Of a stretch of DNA of 64,000 bases, positions 35,713-45,313 are shown one piece after another. The notes under the pieces were generated by a model, which was not told where the DNA came from, did not search any database, and saw nothing but the letters and a program-made list of their open reading frames with translations. Location: assembly GCA_964531165.1 (NCBI GenBank), contig CAZHEA010000001.1:62001-126000 (forward strand), given 5' to 3'. This DNA is from SZUA-229 sp964531165 (GTDB lineage Bacteria > Pseudomonadota > Gammaproteobacteria > SZUA-229). The stretch's first letter is position 1. Each line of letters opens with the position of its first letter. The position numbers and the translations under genes are program-made.

Positions 35713-36315
35713 TTAGTCATCCAGCCCAAACCAGCCATTCAAAACCCGCTGCAGCTCATCAACCCCGCTTTTCTTCAATGCCGAAAACATCTGCACAGAA
35801 GCTCCAAAATCTGCATCTTTCAGCGCTTTTTTCACCGCCAATAGCTGCTTACTGGCGACACCCTTTTTAAGCTTGTCGGCTTTAGTTAGCACAACATGCA
35901 CCGGTGTATTCATGTCTTCACACCATTCCAGCATTTGCACATCGTAATCTTTCAGGGGGTGGCGAATATCCATAATAATCACCAGCCCGCGCAATTGCTG
36001 GCGCTCACCTAAATAAGATTCCATTAGCTTCTGCCATTCACGGCGCACTTTTTCCGGGACTTTGGCGTAGCCGTAGCCGGGTAAATCCACCAGACAGTGA
36101 CTGTCATCAAACGGGAAGAAGTTAATTAACTGGGTACGACCGGGAGTTTTACTGATACGTGCAAGCGCCTTCTGATCGCATAAGGTATTGATTGCACTTG
36201 ATTTACCTGCATTGGAGCGGCCTGCAAATCCAACTTCCAGCATTTCATGTTCGGGAAACTGACTGGCATTACTGGCACTGGTTAAAAACGAAGCCTGACG
36301 ATAATAGTTTGGCAT
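35713..36315 (-). CDS. engB: ribosome-biogenesis GTPase EngB (YihA/YsxC)
   Basis: 200 residues. G1 GRSNAGKSS (32-40), G3 DLPGYGYA, G4 TKADK and the preceding TPGRTQLINFF switch region are all intact. EngB is an essential GTPase for assembly of the large ribosomal subunit. It faces polA (convergent) with the small-RNA locus between, and is divergent from the cytochrome c4 gene across a 263-bp gap in which no gene was seen. Length is normal. Confidence 0.96.
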   Translation of the reverse strand: MPNYYRQASFLTSASNASQFPEHEMLEVGFAGRSNAGKSSAINTLCDQKALARISKTPGRTQLINFFPFDDSHCLVDLPGYGYAKVPEKVRREWQKLMESYLGERQQLRGLVIIMDIRHPLKDYDVQMLEWCEDMNTPVHVVLTKADKLKKGVASKQLLAVKKALKDADFGASVQMFSALKKSGVDELQRVLNGWFGLDD

Positions 36316-36578
36316 GATGACTCTTTCAAATAGACCGTGTAGAAATATACAACGCGAGATATTACCAATCCTGGAGCAATACAGCGAGGATTTGCGCAGT
36401 TCTGTGCCTTTAACTTTTAAAAATCAGCAAAATCTTATCTGCTGAAATTGCTGAAATCGCTGATCTGGTGTACTATAGCGCCACATTTTTGCCGTGGTCT
36501 ATCATTTTTATCCCGTGGCAGCCCAACTTTTTCTAGCGTCACCATAAAGACGTCATACTCGTTTGGAGAATACAACCG

Positions 36579-37184
36579 ATGAACTTTAAATCTCTGCTTG
36601 CCATATTAGGCCTACTTGGTCTGAATGCCACCACACAAGCCGCTGACCTGGCTGCCGGTGAAGCTACCGCTGGTGCTATCTGTGCGGGTTGCCATATGCC
36701 TGACGGTAATAGCGTTGTGGATATGTTTCCTAAGCTGGCAGGTCAACATGCGTCTTATCTTGCCAAGCAGTTAAACGATTATAAGAGTGGTGCACGTGAA
36801 GATGCCACTATGACCGGCATGGCTGCAACTCTGGCGACTGACGAGGATGTCGCCAATGTATCTGCATTTTTTGCCAGCAAAACGACTACAGCCGCAACAG
36901 CAGACGATGCAAAGGTTGCACTGGGTAAAGCCATCTTCCGTGGTGGTAACACATCTTCGAAATTACCCGCCTGCATGGGTTGCCACGGTGTAAATGGTTC
37001 CGGTAACCCGGCTGCTAAATTCCCTGCATTAAAAGGGCAACATGCCACTTATACTATTGCACAGTTAACGGCTTTCCGTGACGGCAAGCGTAAGAATGAC
37101 AACAATATGATGCAGAATGTAGCCAATAAAATGACCACTGCTGAAATTGAAGCCGTTGCTAACTATATTGCTCAAATGAAATAA
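36579..37184 (+). CDS. diheme cytochrome c4
   Basis: 201 residues with a Sec signal peptide (cleavage near AQA-ADL). Two heme-binding CxxCH motifs, CAGCH at 35-39 and CMGCH at 132-136, each start a cytochrome c domain of about 90 residues, the two-domain layout of cytochrome c4. Met ligands are probably in the MTGMAAT and NNMMQN segments. It carries electrons in the periplasm to terminal oxidases. The gene ends in its own terminator. In Pseudomonas the same gene sits between engB and dsbA, as here. Confidence 0.93.
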   Translation: MNFKSLLAILGLLGLNATTQAADLAAGEATAGAICAGCHMPDGNSVVDMFPKLAGQHASYLAKQLNDYKSGAREDATMTGMAATLATDEDVANVSAFFASKTTTAATADDAKVALGKAIFRGGNTSSKLPACMGCHGVNGSGNPAAKFPALKGQHATYTIAQLTAFRDGKRKNDNNMMQNVANKMTTAEIEAVANYIAQMK

Positions 37185-37203
37185 GCTTTAATGCTTATTC
37201 CAT

Positions 37204-37231
37204 AAAAGGCAGCTTCGGCTGTCTTTTTTTT
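37204..37231 (+). terminator. cytochrome c4 terminator
   Basis: A 7-bp stem (AGGCAGC with GCTGTCT, one G-T pair) capped by a TTCG tetraloop and followed by a run of eight T, 20 bp past the stop. Confidence 0.9.
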
Positions 37232-37350
37232 GCCTGTGTTATTTGCGTACCGCACCTGTAAAGCTGTGGCATAATCGACAACAGATGAAATTATTCAGCA
37301 CTTAAGCTGTCATAACAAAAAATTTATTATGGATTCTTCCGGGGGGAAAA

Positions 37351-37983
37351 ATGAGTTATTTAAAAAAAATCAGTCTGTTAGGGTTAATGCTGCTATCTCT
37401 TTCACTATCGAGTTTGGCTCAGGCAGAGGATTATGAAGAAGGTAAGTCTTATTCAAAACTGGCAAAACCTGTTGCCACTCAAAGCGGCGATAAAATCGAA
37501 ATTCTGGAGTTTTTCTGGTATGGCTGCCCGCACTGCTTTAGTTTTGAGCCCACTTTAAAGAAATGGAAAAAAAATCTGCCGGCTAATGTTAAGTTTGTAC
37601 GGGTTCCAGCACCATTAAACCCTCGCTGGATGGCACACACCAAAACGTACTATGCTCTGGAAATTATGGGTGAAGGCGAGAAGTATCACCATGATATTTT
37701 CACCGCGATGCACGTTAAAAAAATGAAGCTGTATTCAAAATCGGCTCTTGCTGATTATCTTGCAACGCTGGGCGTTAATAAAGACACCTTCCTCTCAACT
37801 TTCGATTCTTTTGCCGTTGAAATGCGCGCAAAACAGGCAATGCAACTGGGTCAGCAATATAAAGTTAATGGTGTTCCTATGCTTGCGGTAAATGGGAAAT
37901 ACACTATTTCAGGCTCTCAGGCAGGTAGTTTTGCAAGTATGGTTAATATTGCTAATTATTTAATTAAGCAGGAATCTAAATAA
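37351..37983 (+). CDS. dsbA: thiol:disulfide interchange protein DsbA
   Basis: 210 residues. Signal peptide (cleavage near AQA-EDY), thioredoxin-like fold with the catalytic CPHC at 59-62 in FFWYGCPHCFSFEP, and the cis-Pro loop at VNGVPML. DsbA oxidises cysteine pairs in exported proteins; DsbB is not in the window. A strong Shine-Dalgarno-like GGGGGG lies a few bases before the ATG. Possible clients here include the multi-cysteine secreted protein at 29.5 kb and pilus subunits. A good terminator follows. Confidence 0.95.
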   Translation: MSYLKKISLLGLMLLSLSLSSLAQAEDYEEGKSYSKLAKPVATQSGDKIEILEFFWYGCPHCFSFEPTLKKWKKNLPANVKFVRVPAPLNPRWMAHTKTYYALEIMGEGEKYHHDIFTAMHVKKMKLYSKSALADYLATLGVNKDTFLSTFDSFAVEMRAKQAMQLGQQYKVNGVPMLAVNGKYTISGSQAGSFASMVNIANYLIKQESK

Positions 37984-38070
37984 TTTCAGGGTAAACTTAT
38001 AATAAATTATGAATAGCCTGAAAATTTAGGCTATTTGCCTTGTTTAGTTGCATATTGATGTCTATATTTA

Positions 38071-38094
38071 AAGGGAGCTTTTGCTCCCTTTTTT
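38071..38094 (+). terminator. dsbA terminator
   Basis: An 8-bp perfect stem (AAGGGAGC / GCTCCCTT) with a TTTT loop and a following T-run, ending 26 bp before the next start codon. Confidence 0.9.
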
Positions 38095-38119
38095 ATTTCT
38101 CTGACAGGCTTATTCAATT

Positions 38120-39979
38120 GTGGAAACCGCTAAAACTGATATTGAACAGTGGAAACAAAAATATTATGACCAGCTCGATCGTCTGGAGAAAAAACAATCT
38201 GACTGGGAAAATCTCGAAACTACACTTAAAAAAACTATCGGCCGTCTGGGCCTGGCAGCAGAAGGTCAGCATGCGACACTCGATCGCCATATCAATGAAC
38301 TACGTAATACCATAAAAAATACCATTGATCGACAAAGGCTTGAGTCTGTAGTTGATGACATTTCGCGTACACTGGCTAAACTTGAAGATAAACAAACTGA
38401 TACCAATCGTGAATCTATACATTCATTAGAACATTTGATTAAAAATATTATACTGCCAAAAAGCGCTCACAAATCACAGACTAAACTACTTAAAACATTC
38501 GCTAAGGCAGACGACACACAACGTGATGATTTAATAAAAGACTCTCTACAACTATTAACTTCCGTCATATCTATAAATGTATCTGAGACTGATAAACCCG
38601 GTTTAATTGAGCGCCTGTTTCAATCTAATAATAAGGATAATACTTCAAACCATTCAATAGAACCGGAAAAACCTGCTGATACTGATGAACAACAACTAAA
38701 AGTTTATAAAAGCTGTTTAATTGAACTCCTTTCCAGGCTTGATAATCCGGACTCACCAAATGGTAAAATCAGTGCCCTGAAAATGGGTGCACGGGATGCA
38801 CAACAAAAAAATGAACTGGATAAACTTTCTGAGCAGCTTTCTCAAATGTTGCGTGAACAAAGCCCCTCCCAGAACAACATTGATACTACACCTGCCACTA
38901 GTGAAATTTTAAATACTTCATCGCAGCCTTCAATTCAGGAATTATTAATTCGCCTGCTTGAACAGCTCATTATCCCTGCAGATCTTCAGGATGCAGCAAA
39001 TAAGATGAAGCACCGACTAGAACATGAAAGTCAGCCTGCAAACTGGAAGTCACTATTAAAAGATGTTGCTTTGCTGATTAACTCTATTCGTAGTCGTATG
39101 CAAAAAGAAAAACATGAATTTGAAAACTTTTTGCAACAGGTCACTGATCGCTTAAAAATGATGGATCAGTTTTTACAATCTGAATCTTCAAATATATTAG
39201 AAGCCGAAAATCAGGGTAAAGCATTTGATAAGCAGCTTGACTCTAACGTCAATGAAATTCGTCTCGATATAAATAATGCCACTGAACTAACCAGCCTTAA
39301 AGAAAATGTAACTTCAAAGCTGGATACTATTTCCGGACATATAAAACTGTATCGTGAGTCTGAAGATATACGTTTTCAAAACTCTCAGCAACAAGTCGAC
39401 ACTATGGCTGAGAAAATGCAATCGCTTGAGAAAGAAACAAGCCAACTAAAAAAACTGGTCATTGAAAAAAATAAGCAGGCAATGTTTGATGCACTCACCG
39501 AAATTCCAAATCGTCTTTCTTATGAAAAAAAAGCCGCAGAAGAAATTGCCCGCTGGAAACGTTTTTCTACTCCACTGAGTCTGGCGATATGGGATATCGA
39601 TTTATTTAAAAAGGTCAATGACACCTACGGCCATAAAGCCGGTGATAAAGTTTTAAAAACTGTAGCCCAGCTGTTGGTAAAAAGTATCCGTGAAACTGAC
39701 TTTCTAGCTCGTTATGGTGGTGAAGAGTTTGTGATGCTGTTACCGGGCACTCGACAGGAAGAAACATTACGTCTGCTCAATAAGCTACGTCAACAAATTG
39801 AAAATTGTGGATTTCATTATCACGGCGAAGCCGTTAACATCACAATTTCCTGCGGTGTCTGCAGTTTTAATGATGGCGACACATTAAATCAGGTATTTGA
39901 ACGTGCTGATAAAGCCCTCTATAAAGCCAAAGAAAATGGCCGTAACCAGTGTGTTGCCGCATCTTGTCTGTCTGATTAA
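38120..39979 (+). CDS. coiled-coil diguanylate cyclase (DgcH-like)
   Basis: 619 residues, starting at GTG 38120 (no ATG is in frame near). The first about 450 residues are cytoplasmic and largely coiled coil, without membrane helices. The C-terminal GGDEF domain is intact, with GGEEF at 533-537 and a product-inhibition site RETD at 524-527, five residues upstream. It should make cyclic di-GMP. In Pseudomonas a similar protein (DgcH) lies in the same place after dsbA. The GTG start and the terminator just upstream suggest its own weak expression. Confidence 0.9.
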   Translation: METAKTDIEQWKQKYYDQLDRLEKKQSDWENLETTLKKTIGRLGLAAEGQHATLDRHINELRNTIKNTIDRQRLESVVDDISRTLAKLEDKQTDTNRESIHSLEHLIKNIILPKSAHKSQTKLLKTFAKADDTQRDDLIKDSLQLLTSVISINVSETDKPGLIERLFQSNNKDNTSNHSIEPEKPADTDEQQLKVYKSCLIELLSRLDNPDSPNGKISALKMGARDAQQKNELDKLSEQLSQMLREQSPSQNNIDTTPATSEILNTSSQPSIQELLIRLLEQLIIPADLQDAANKMKHRLEHESQPANWKSLLKDVALLINSIRSRMQKEKHEFENFLQQVTDRLKMMDQFLQSESSNILEAENQGKAFDKQLDSNVNEIRLDINNATELTSLKENVTSKLDTISGHIKLYRESEDIRFQNSQQQVDTMAEKMQSLEKETSQLKKLVIEKNKQAMFDALTEIPNRLSYEKKAAEEIARWKRFSTPLSLAIWDIDLFKKVNDTYGHKAGDKVLKTVAQLLVKSIRETDFLARYGGEEFVMLLPGTRQEETLRLLNKLRQQIENCGFHYHGEAVNITISCGVCSFNDGDTLNQVFERADKALYKAKENGRNQCVAASCLSD

Positions 39980-40247
39980 CTATTTGTCGCTGTCATTCAG
40001 TTACACGGCTCTGTAGTTTTATGTTCGATTTCACATAAAGGCACTTTAGCCTAATTTACAATTTTTTAAATTTTTTTGATATTTGATGGATTTTCAGCTC
40101 AATTTTCACATAAAACAGCTCTTTTTCGCTTTAATCTACCCATTTTCCTTACATCAATCAGTCTAATTAATATTGCTAAATAGCACTATCTCAGCTATGT
40201 TTACACCACGAAAACCCTTGGCTATAAAAATATAAATGGAGAACAAA

Positions 40248-40835
40248 ATGAAGAAGGTTGCTTATTTAATTGCAGGTGTTGCACTGTCAGCATTCATCAG
40301 TGGCTGTAGTGACAAGAAACAAGAAGAAGTTGCAGATTGTGTATTTCCTGATGCACCTGGAACTGCAGCACCTGGTTGGGTTTGTGATGAGCCGGTTAAA
40401 GATCTGGAAGTATCTGCAGTTGGATCTGCATCTAAATCAGGAGCTGGCCATGATTTTATGAAAACCATGGCTTCAACAGCAGCACGGGTTCAGTTAGCAC
40501 AGAATATGAAAGTGCAGGTACGCAACATGGTTAAACAATATGTTGAAACCACCGGTGCGGCTGATACTGAAACCGTTGATAAAGTAATGACATCCGTCAC
40601 CAAGCAAATTACTAACGAAACGCTGGTAGGCACTAAAATTTATAAAACCCGCACCAGTCCTAATGGCAATCTGTATGTGTTAGTGGGTATGGATGAAGCT
40701 AGTGTTCAGCAAGCCACCCAAAAAGCCCTTAAAACCAGCATGAAAAATGAGCGTGCATTATGGCAGCAGTTTAAAGCTCAGAAAACTCAGGATGAATTAG
40801 CCGCTGAAATTTCTAAGATGGATGGTAATAACTAG
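40248..40835 (+). CDS. LPP20-like lipoprotein
   Basis: 195 residues from ATG 40248, preferred because GGAGAA lies seven bases upstream; ATG 40236 would put that Shine-Dalgarno inside the gene. A lipoprotein signal with lipobox ISGC is followed by a domain with PGWVCDEP, ASKSGAGHDFMKTMASTAAR and LVGTKIYKTR segments, as in the LPP20/LpoB-like group. Probably outer-membrane, function unknown. The secreted transglutaminase-like gene follows after 113 bp and may be linked. Confidence 0.75.
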   Translation: MKKVAYLIAGVALSAFISGCSDKKQEEVADCVFPDAPGTAAPGWVCDEPVKDLEVSAVGSASKSGAGHDFMKTMASTAARVQLAQNMKVQVRNMVKQYVETTGAADTETVDKVMTSVTKQITNETLVGTKIYKTRTSPNGNLYVLVGMDEASVQQATQKALKTSMKNERALWQQFKAQKTQDELAAEISKMDGNN

Positions 40836-40948
40836 AAATACAGCTCAGGGATGAATGTTATTCTGTGAATAATTTTCGCTGGATAAGACTACACAAGGAA
40901 GTGAAATGGCTTATATTTCAATATATTTCAAGTATTTAAGGGATTATT

Positions 40949-42454
40949 ATGCAAAAGCAGACTATTCTGTTCGTTAGTCTATGTTCACTCACAGGTCTGT
41001 CTTTAAGTAGCATTGCCAACAGTCAGGCTGAGTTTCAACAGTGGATGCATCAGGAAACAGCCAGCTTTCAGGAATATAAAGATAAGCGCGATAAAGAGTT
41101 TACAGGGTTTCTTGAAAATCAATGGAAGGAAATGCAAACCTTTCAAGGTATCGTCCGCGACGAAACACCTAAACCTACTCGAATACCAAAGGCTCCGCCT
41201 AAACCTGTCATCCAGAAAATCCAGGCCGATAATCAAAAGCCGAATTCTCAGTTACCCACTAAAGTTACGCCGTCAGTCATAGTTAAAATTCCCGTCATTA
41301 CACCTGCGCCAAAACCGGTTAAAGTCATTCCTGTAACGATTATTAAAAGTCCGAAAGGCCGTAAAATTCAGTTAAATTTCTATGGTCAGAACCTCAACTT
41401 TTATTACGACCCAAAACTTAAAGTCCGCCTACAGCGTCCGATTAATGAAAAGTCCATGAGTAAAATCTGGTCAGATATGAGTCGTGCAGATTATGATGGA
41501 TTATTAAAACAAATCGATGCACAGCGCAAACCTCTTATATTAAATGACTGGGGTTATGCACTACTGACCAATGCCATCGCTCAAAAAGTTCATCCAAATA
41601 GTAAAAATGACCAGTCTGTTTTCACCTGGTATTTAATGACTAAAGCCGGCTATCAGGCACGCATTGCGTATGATCAAAATTACGTTTATCTACTGATGCC
41701 CGCACAACAACAATTATTCGGATCACCATATTTTACGTTTGATAATACCCGTTATTATGCTCTCAGCTTTGATGGTATAAAGCAGAGGCCCGGGCGAATT
41801 TTTACCTATAATGGCCATTATCCCGGTGCTAAAAAACAACTAGACATGAGCTTAGGCCATGCATTTAACACCGGACGTAAGCAAAAATCACGTTATTTAA
41901 ACTTTACTTATAAAGGTAAAACACACCGTATTAATGTCGGGTACGACAAAGAAACCATACGTTACCTTAAAACTTATCCACAAATGGATATTGGGCTTTA
42001 TTTCAATTCTGATCTCAGTCAGGCTACTGCTAATCCTTTACTGTCTCAGTTAAAACCACTGGTCGAAGGCAAATCTGAACAGGATGCCATTAATTTAATA
42101 TTACGTTTTGTGCAAACAGCATTTAAATATAAAACAGATGAACAACAATTTGGTATTGAGAATTATTTATTCCCAGAAGAAACGTTACATTATCCATACT
42201 CTGATTGTGAAGACCGTGCTGTTTTCTTCGCCTGGATCGTACATAATTTGCTCGGCTTAAAGGTTATCGGGCTTGATTACCCTGGACATATTTCAGCCGC
42301 CGTATTATTCAATGAAAGGGTAAGTGGTGACTCAGTTAATTTTAACGGTAAACGCTATGTAATGACTGACCCTACCTATATTAATGCCGATGCGGGCATG
42401 AGCATGCCTGCTTACAAAAACAAGAAACCCGGTGTGATACGTGTTTTTAATTAA
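40949..42454 (+). CDS. secreted transglutaminase-like cysteine protein
   Basis: 501 residues. Signal peptide (cleavage near IAN-SQA), a charged helical segment, a Pro/Lys-rich linker (about 75-130) and a C-terminal transglutaminase-like domain. The papain-like triad is visible: Cys420 in YSDCEDR, His447 in PGHIS and Asp474 in TDPTY. Such domains act as proteases or amidases on cell-envelope substrates. It follows the LPP20-like lipoprotein gene, suggesting a joint envelope role. Substrate unknown. Confidence 0.8.
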   Translation: MQKQTILFVSLCSLTGLSLSSIANSQAEFQQWMHQETASFQEYKDKRDKEFTGFLENQWKEMQTFQGIVRDETPKPTRIPKAPPKPVIQKIQADNQKPNSQLPTKVTPSVIVKIPVITPAPKPVKVIPVTIIKSPKGRKIQLNFYGQNLNFYYDPKLKVRLQRPINEKSMSKIWSDMSRADYDGLLKQIDAQRKPLILNDWGYALLTNAIAQKVHPNSKNDQSVFTWYLMTKAGYQARIAYDQNYVYLLMPAQQQLFGSPYFTFDNTRYYALSFDGIKQRPGRIFTYNGHYPGAKKQLDMSLGHAFNTGRKQKSRYLNFTYKGKTHRINVGYDKETIRYLKTYPQMDIGLYFNSDLSQATANPLLSQLKPLVEGKSEQDAINLILRFVQTAFKYKTDEQQFGIENYLFPEETLHYPYSDCEDRAVFFAWIVHNLLGLKVIGLDYPGHISAAVLFNERVSGDSVNFNGKRYVMTDPTYINADAGMSMPAYKNKKPGVIRVFN

Positions 42455-42524
42455 TATTGAACCGGTACAATTTTACTCAACGGCACATTACCAAACCTGT
42501 CTTTTAGTTTAAATCAGCTATTAT

Positions 42525-43808
42525 TTATTCAATGAAAAACAGACTTAACTCTGGTACATAAGTAATAATCAGCAATACAACTAACAATACAATTACAAAC
42601 GGTAAACTTGCCTGATAAACTTCAGCAATTGGCTTCTTAAATCGAAAACTGGAAATAAATAAATTAATACCCACTGGTGGTGTTAAATATCCAATCTGCA
42701 TATTCGCTAAAAAAATAATCCCCAGATGCACCGGGTGTACGCCAAAGCTTGTTGCCACTGGTAATATTAATGGAACAATAATAACCAGTGCTGAAAAAAT
42801 ATCCAGAATCGCACCGACAAATAGTAGGAAAATATTCAGTACTATCAGAAATTGAATTTTTGAATCTACATTTTCTTTAACAAAAGAAAATAGTCTATCA
42901 GGTATTTCCGCATCTACGAATACATTGGTTAGTGCCAGAGAAACAGCTAGAATAAGCAAAATACTACCAACCATTACCATCGATTCAAGTATCACTTCCT
43001 TTAGCTTTTTAATAGAAACTTCTTTATATATTAAAGTTTCAACTATCATAAAATAAATTGCAACCAGTGCTGCTGCTTCAGATATAGCGAAGAAACCAGA
43101 ATATATGCCTGCTACCAGAAAAAATGGCATTGGTAATTCCCATCGCATTTCCCATATTGCTGAAAATAATTTTTGTTTAGTAAAAGTTTCCGTCTTAATT
43201 TCAAACTGTCTATTCTTAATAATAGAATATATCGACAAAACAATTACCATCAAGGCTGCTGGCATTAGTCCGGCTATAAACAAATCATTAATTTCAAATT
43301 TAGTTTCCAATTCCATTTGCTGAGCAATAATGCCATATAGAATTAATGGTAATGAGGGAGCTAGTAGTAACCCAAGACTTCCAGATGCGGTAACCATACC
43401 TAAACTAAATTTTTCTGTATAGCCTGCATTCTTTAATGCCGGGTATAACAAAGCACCCAATGCGACTATTGTTACACCAGAAGCACCGGTAAAAGCGGTG
43501 AAAATAGCACTGGCAATGAATGCAAATATAACCAAGCCACCGGGAAACCAACCTACCATAGCCTGGATTAAATTAAGCATTCTTTGGGATGTATTACTGG
43601 CACTAAGAATATAGCCGGCAAAAGTAAACATCGGAAGTGCCATTAATAACGGAGTTTCAGCAATTCTATATAACTCAATACCAATTACTTGTAGGTCTAT
43701 ATCGGCACTGTAAAAACCATATAATGCACCGGCAGCTATAACTGAAAACAATGGTGCACCGAACAGAGCTAGTATAACCAGCAGCACTATTACAAAAATA
43801 GTCATCAT
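42525..43808 (-). CDS. TRAP transporter large permease, TPAT system
   Basis: 427 residues, about 11-12 helices, with DctM signatures FTAFTGASGVTIVALGALLYPALKNAGY-like and MVTASGSLGLLLAPSLPLILYG, and NMQIGYLTPPVGINLF near the end. Transport subunit of the transporter whose P, Q and T subunits are encoded just upstream. Start overlaps dctQ by 4 bp. It is the last gene of the five-gene operon beginning with the M3 peptidase. Confidence 0.92.
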   Translation of the reverse strand: MMTIFVIVLLVILALFGAPLFSVIAAGALYGFYSADIDLQVIGIELYRIAETPLLMALPMFTFAGYILSASNTSQRMLNLIQAMVGWFPGGLVIFAFIASAIFTAFTGASGVTIVALGALLYPALKNAGYTEKFSLGMVTASGSLGLLLAPSLPLILYGIIAQQMELETKFEINDLFIAGLMPAALMVIVLSIYSIIKNRQFEIKTETFTKQKLFSAIWEMRWELPMPFFLVAGIYSGFFAISEAAALVAIYFMIVETLIYKEVSIKKLKEVILESMVMVGSILLILAVSLALTNVFVDAEIPDRLFSFVKENVDSKIQFLIVLNIFLLFVGAILDIFSALVIIVPLILPVATSFGVHPVHLGIIFLANMQIGYLTPPVGINLFISSFRFKKPIAEVYQASLPFVIVLLVVLLIITYVPELSLFFIE

Positions 43809-44299
43809 TTCGTTGACTGTCCAGATTCAGGTAATAATGATTGTAGAATATATCTCAAACCCATTATAAAAAATGCAACGGGTATAATTGACTCAGTTAA
43901 CCACACCGGTACTTTAGAAAATGCCATTTCATTCAGTTCATACTCACCCTGAATAAATATAAAACTATAATAACTTATTATTAAACAAATCACTGCAGCA
44001 AAAATAGAACCTGCTGTTTTAATTAATTTTTTATACTCTGTAGGAAAATAATGTGATAATACATCTATGTTGATATGTTTATTTTGTCTACTTGCTACAA
44101 TTGAACCTGTTAAACCTAGCCATAAAACTAAAATACTGAGAAGGCTATCACCCCAGATTAAGCCACTATCGAAAAAGTTTCTTAACACTATCTGTATCAT
44201 AGCTATTATTAAGATACTTGATAAAAAAGATATCACCAGAAAATTTTCAGATTTTTCTATTATCTTTAATATCAACTTAATGACACTGTCTTTAGACAA
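43805..44299 (-). CDS. TRAP transporter small permease, TPAT system
   Basis: 164 residues with four membrane helices and the DctQ pattern VLRNFFDSGLIWGDSLLSILVLWLGLTGSIVASRQNKHINIDVL (typical positions of NIDV). Start is 1 bp from the binding-protein stop, end overlaps the large permease by 4 bp. Membrane anchor partner of the large permease. The only unusual trait is the operon context. Confidence 0.9.
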   Translation of the reverse strand: MSKDSVIKLILKIIEKSENFLVISFLSSILIIAMIQIVLRNFFDSGLIWGDSLLSILVLWLGLTGSIVASRQNKHINIDVLSHYFPTEYKKLIKTAGSIFAAVICLIISYYSFIFIQGEYELNEMAFSKVPVWLTESIIPVAFFIMGLRYILQSLLPESGQSTK

Positions 44300-44300
44300 C

Positions 44301-45302
44301 TTATATATCCTTATTTGCCCTGAATACTTCTAATTCATGTGTCACGTTTTCTATTATTTTATTGGACATTATATTTTTATTCTTAATGGTGTCTCTAGCA
44401 TCTACGCCTTTTTTTACCCAATATTCAAGCATATTATCTGCAGGTGATGAATCTTTAAGGCCCTGACTTTTTAAAGCTTCAAATGCGGATAAATTTTCTT
44501 TTCTATTTTTTGCATCAATACGGGCAAGAACTTTGTTCATTGTATCTTTTACTATTTTCTGGTCCTGTTTACTTATTTTATTAAACTGTTTTTTACTTAT
44601 AATAAACGTCCCATATATATACATTAGTGGTACATTCGAATAAAAATTAACCTGCGTATGCCATTGTAATGTGATTGCTACCACTGGTGGAATAATAACG
44701 GTATCTATTAAATTTGTTTGTAATCCTGTTAAAACATCACCTATATTTAGAGGTATTGGTGTTACACCTATCGCGTTTAAAGTTAATTCAATTTGTTTGT
44801 TACCTGATGGTGCCCATACTTTATATGAACTTAAATCACCTTTTTTATTAATATCTTTTGTTGATAATATATATGCAAAACCTGTTTCTGATATGCCAAA
44901 ACTAACCATATCTCCTTCTTCTATTCCATCTTTAATGCTTGAATCAAATTTGTTTCTTATATGATCTACTTCTTCAATGCTATTAAATAGTTTTGGTAGC
45001 GCATAAACCTGACTATCCGGGTATATAGTCGCTAATACGCCATTCGCTACAATCGCACCTTGCAACTGATTAATACGAATTTTTTTCATCGCTATTTTTT
45101 CCGAGCCCATTACACCACCCGGATAAAATTTAAATTTTACCCTTCCCTGTGTTTGCTTTTTTATTTCTTTTGCTGCAGCTCGCATCTGCTTCATCCAGAA
45201 TGTTCCATCTGGTACATCTGTAGATATTTTAAATGTTTTTGCCTGTATTGAAGGAAAAACCATCATAAGCATTAAAAAATTTATCAGTAATGTTTTTTTC
45301 AT
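44301..45302 (-). CDS. TRAP substrate-binding protein (TatP-like, DctP family)
   Basis: 333 residues with a Sec signal peptide (cleavage near IQA-KTF). DctP fold with TDVPDGTFWMKQM, FYPGGVMGSEKIAMKKIRINQLQG and VKDTMNKVLARIDA. At the place where the family has its carboxylate-binding Arg (KIR or KMR) it reads KVWAPSGN, with Trp163 instead. That matches the proposal for TatT-associated binding proteins that the ligand is hydrophobic and not an organic acid. The TatT-like lipoprotein gene precedes it by 11 bp, the permease genes follow. Confidence 0.88.
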   Translation of the reverse strand: MKKTLLINFLMLMMVFPSIQAKTFKISTDVPDGTFWMKQMRAAAKEIKKQTQGRVKFKFYPGGVMGSEKIAMKKIRINQLQGAIVANGVLATIYPDSQVYALPKLFNSIEEVDHIRNKFDSSIKDGIEEGDMVSFGISETGFAYILSTKDINKKGDLSSYKVWAPSGNKQIELTLNAIGVTPIPLNIGDVLTGLQTNLIDTVIIPPVVAITLQWHTQVNFYSNVPLMYIYGTFIISKKQFNKISKQDQKIVKDTMNKVLARIDAKNRKENLSAFEALKSQGLKDSSPADNMLEYWVKKGVDARDTIKNKNIMSNKIIENVTHELEVFRANKDI

Positions 45303-45313
45303 AATTTCATTTT

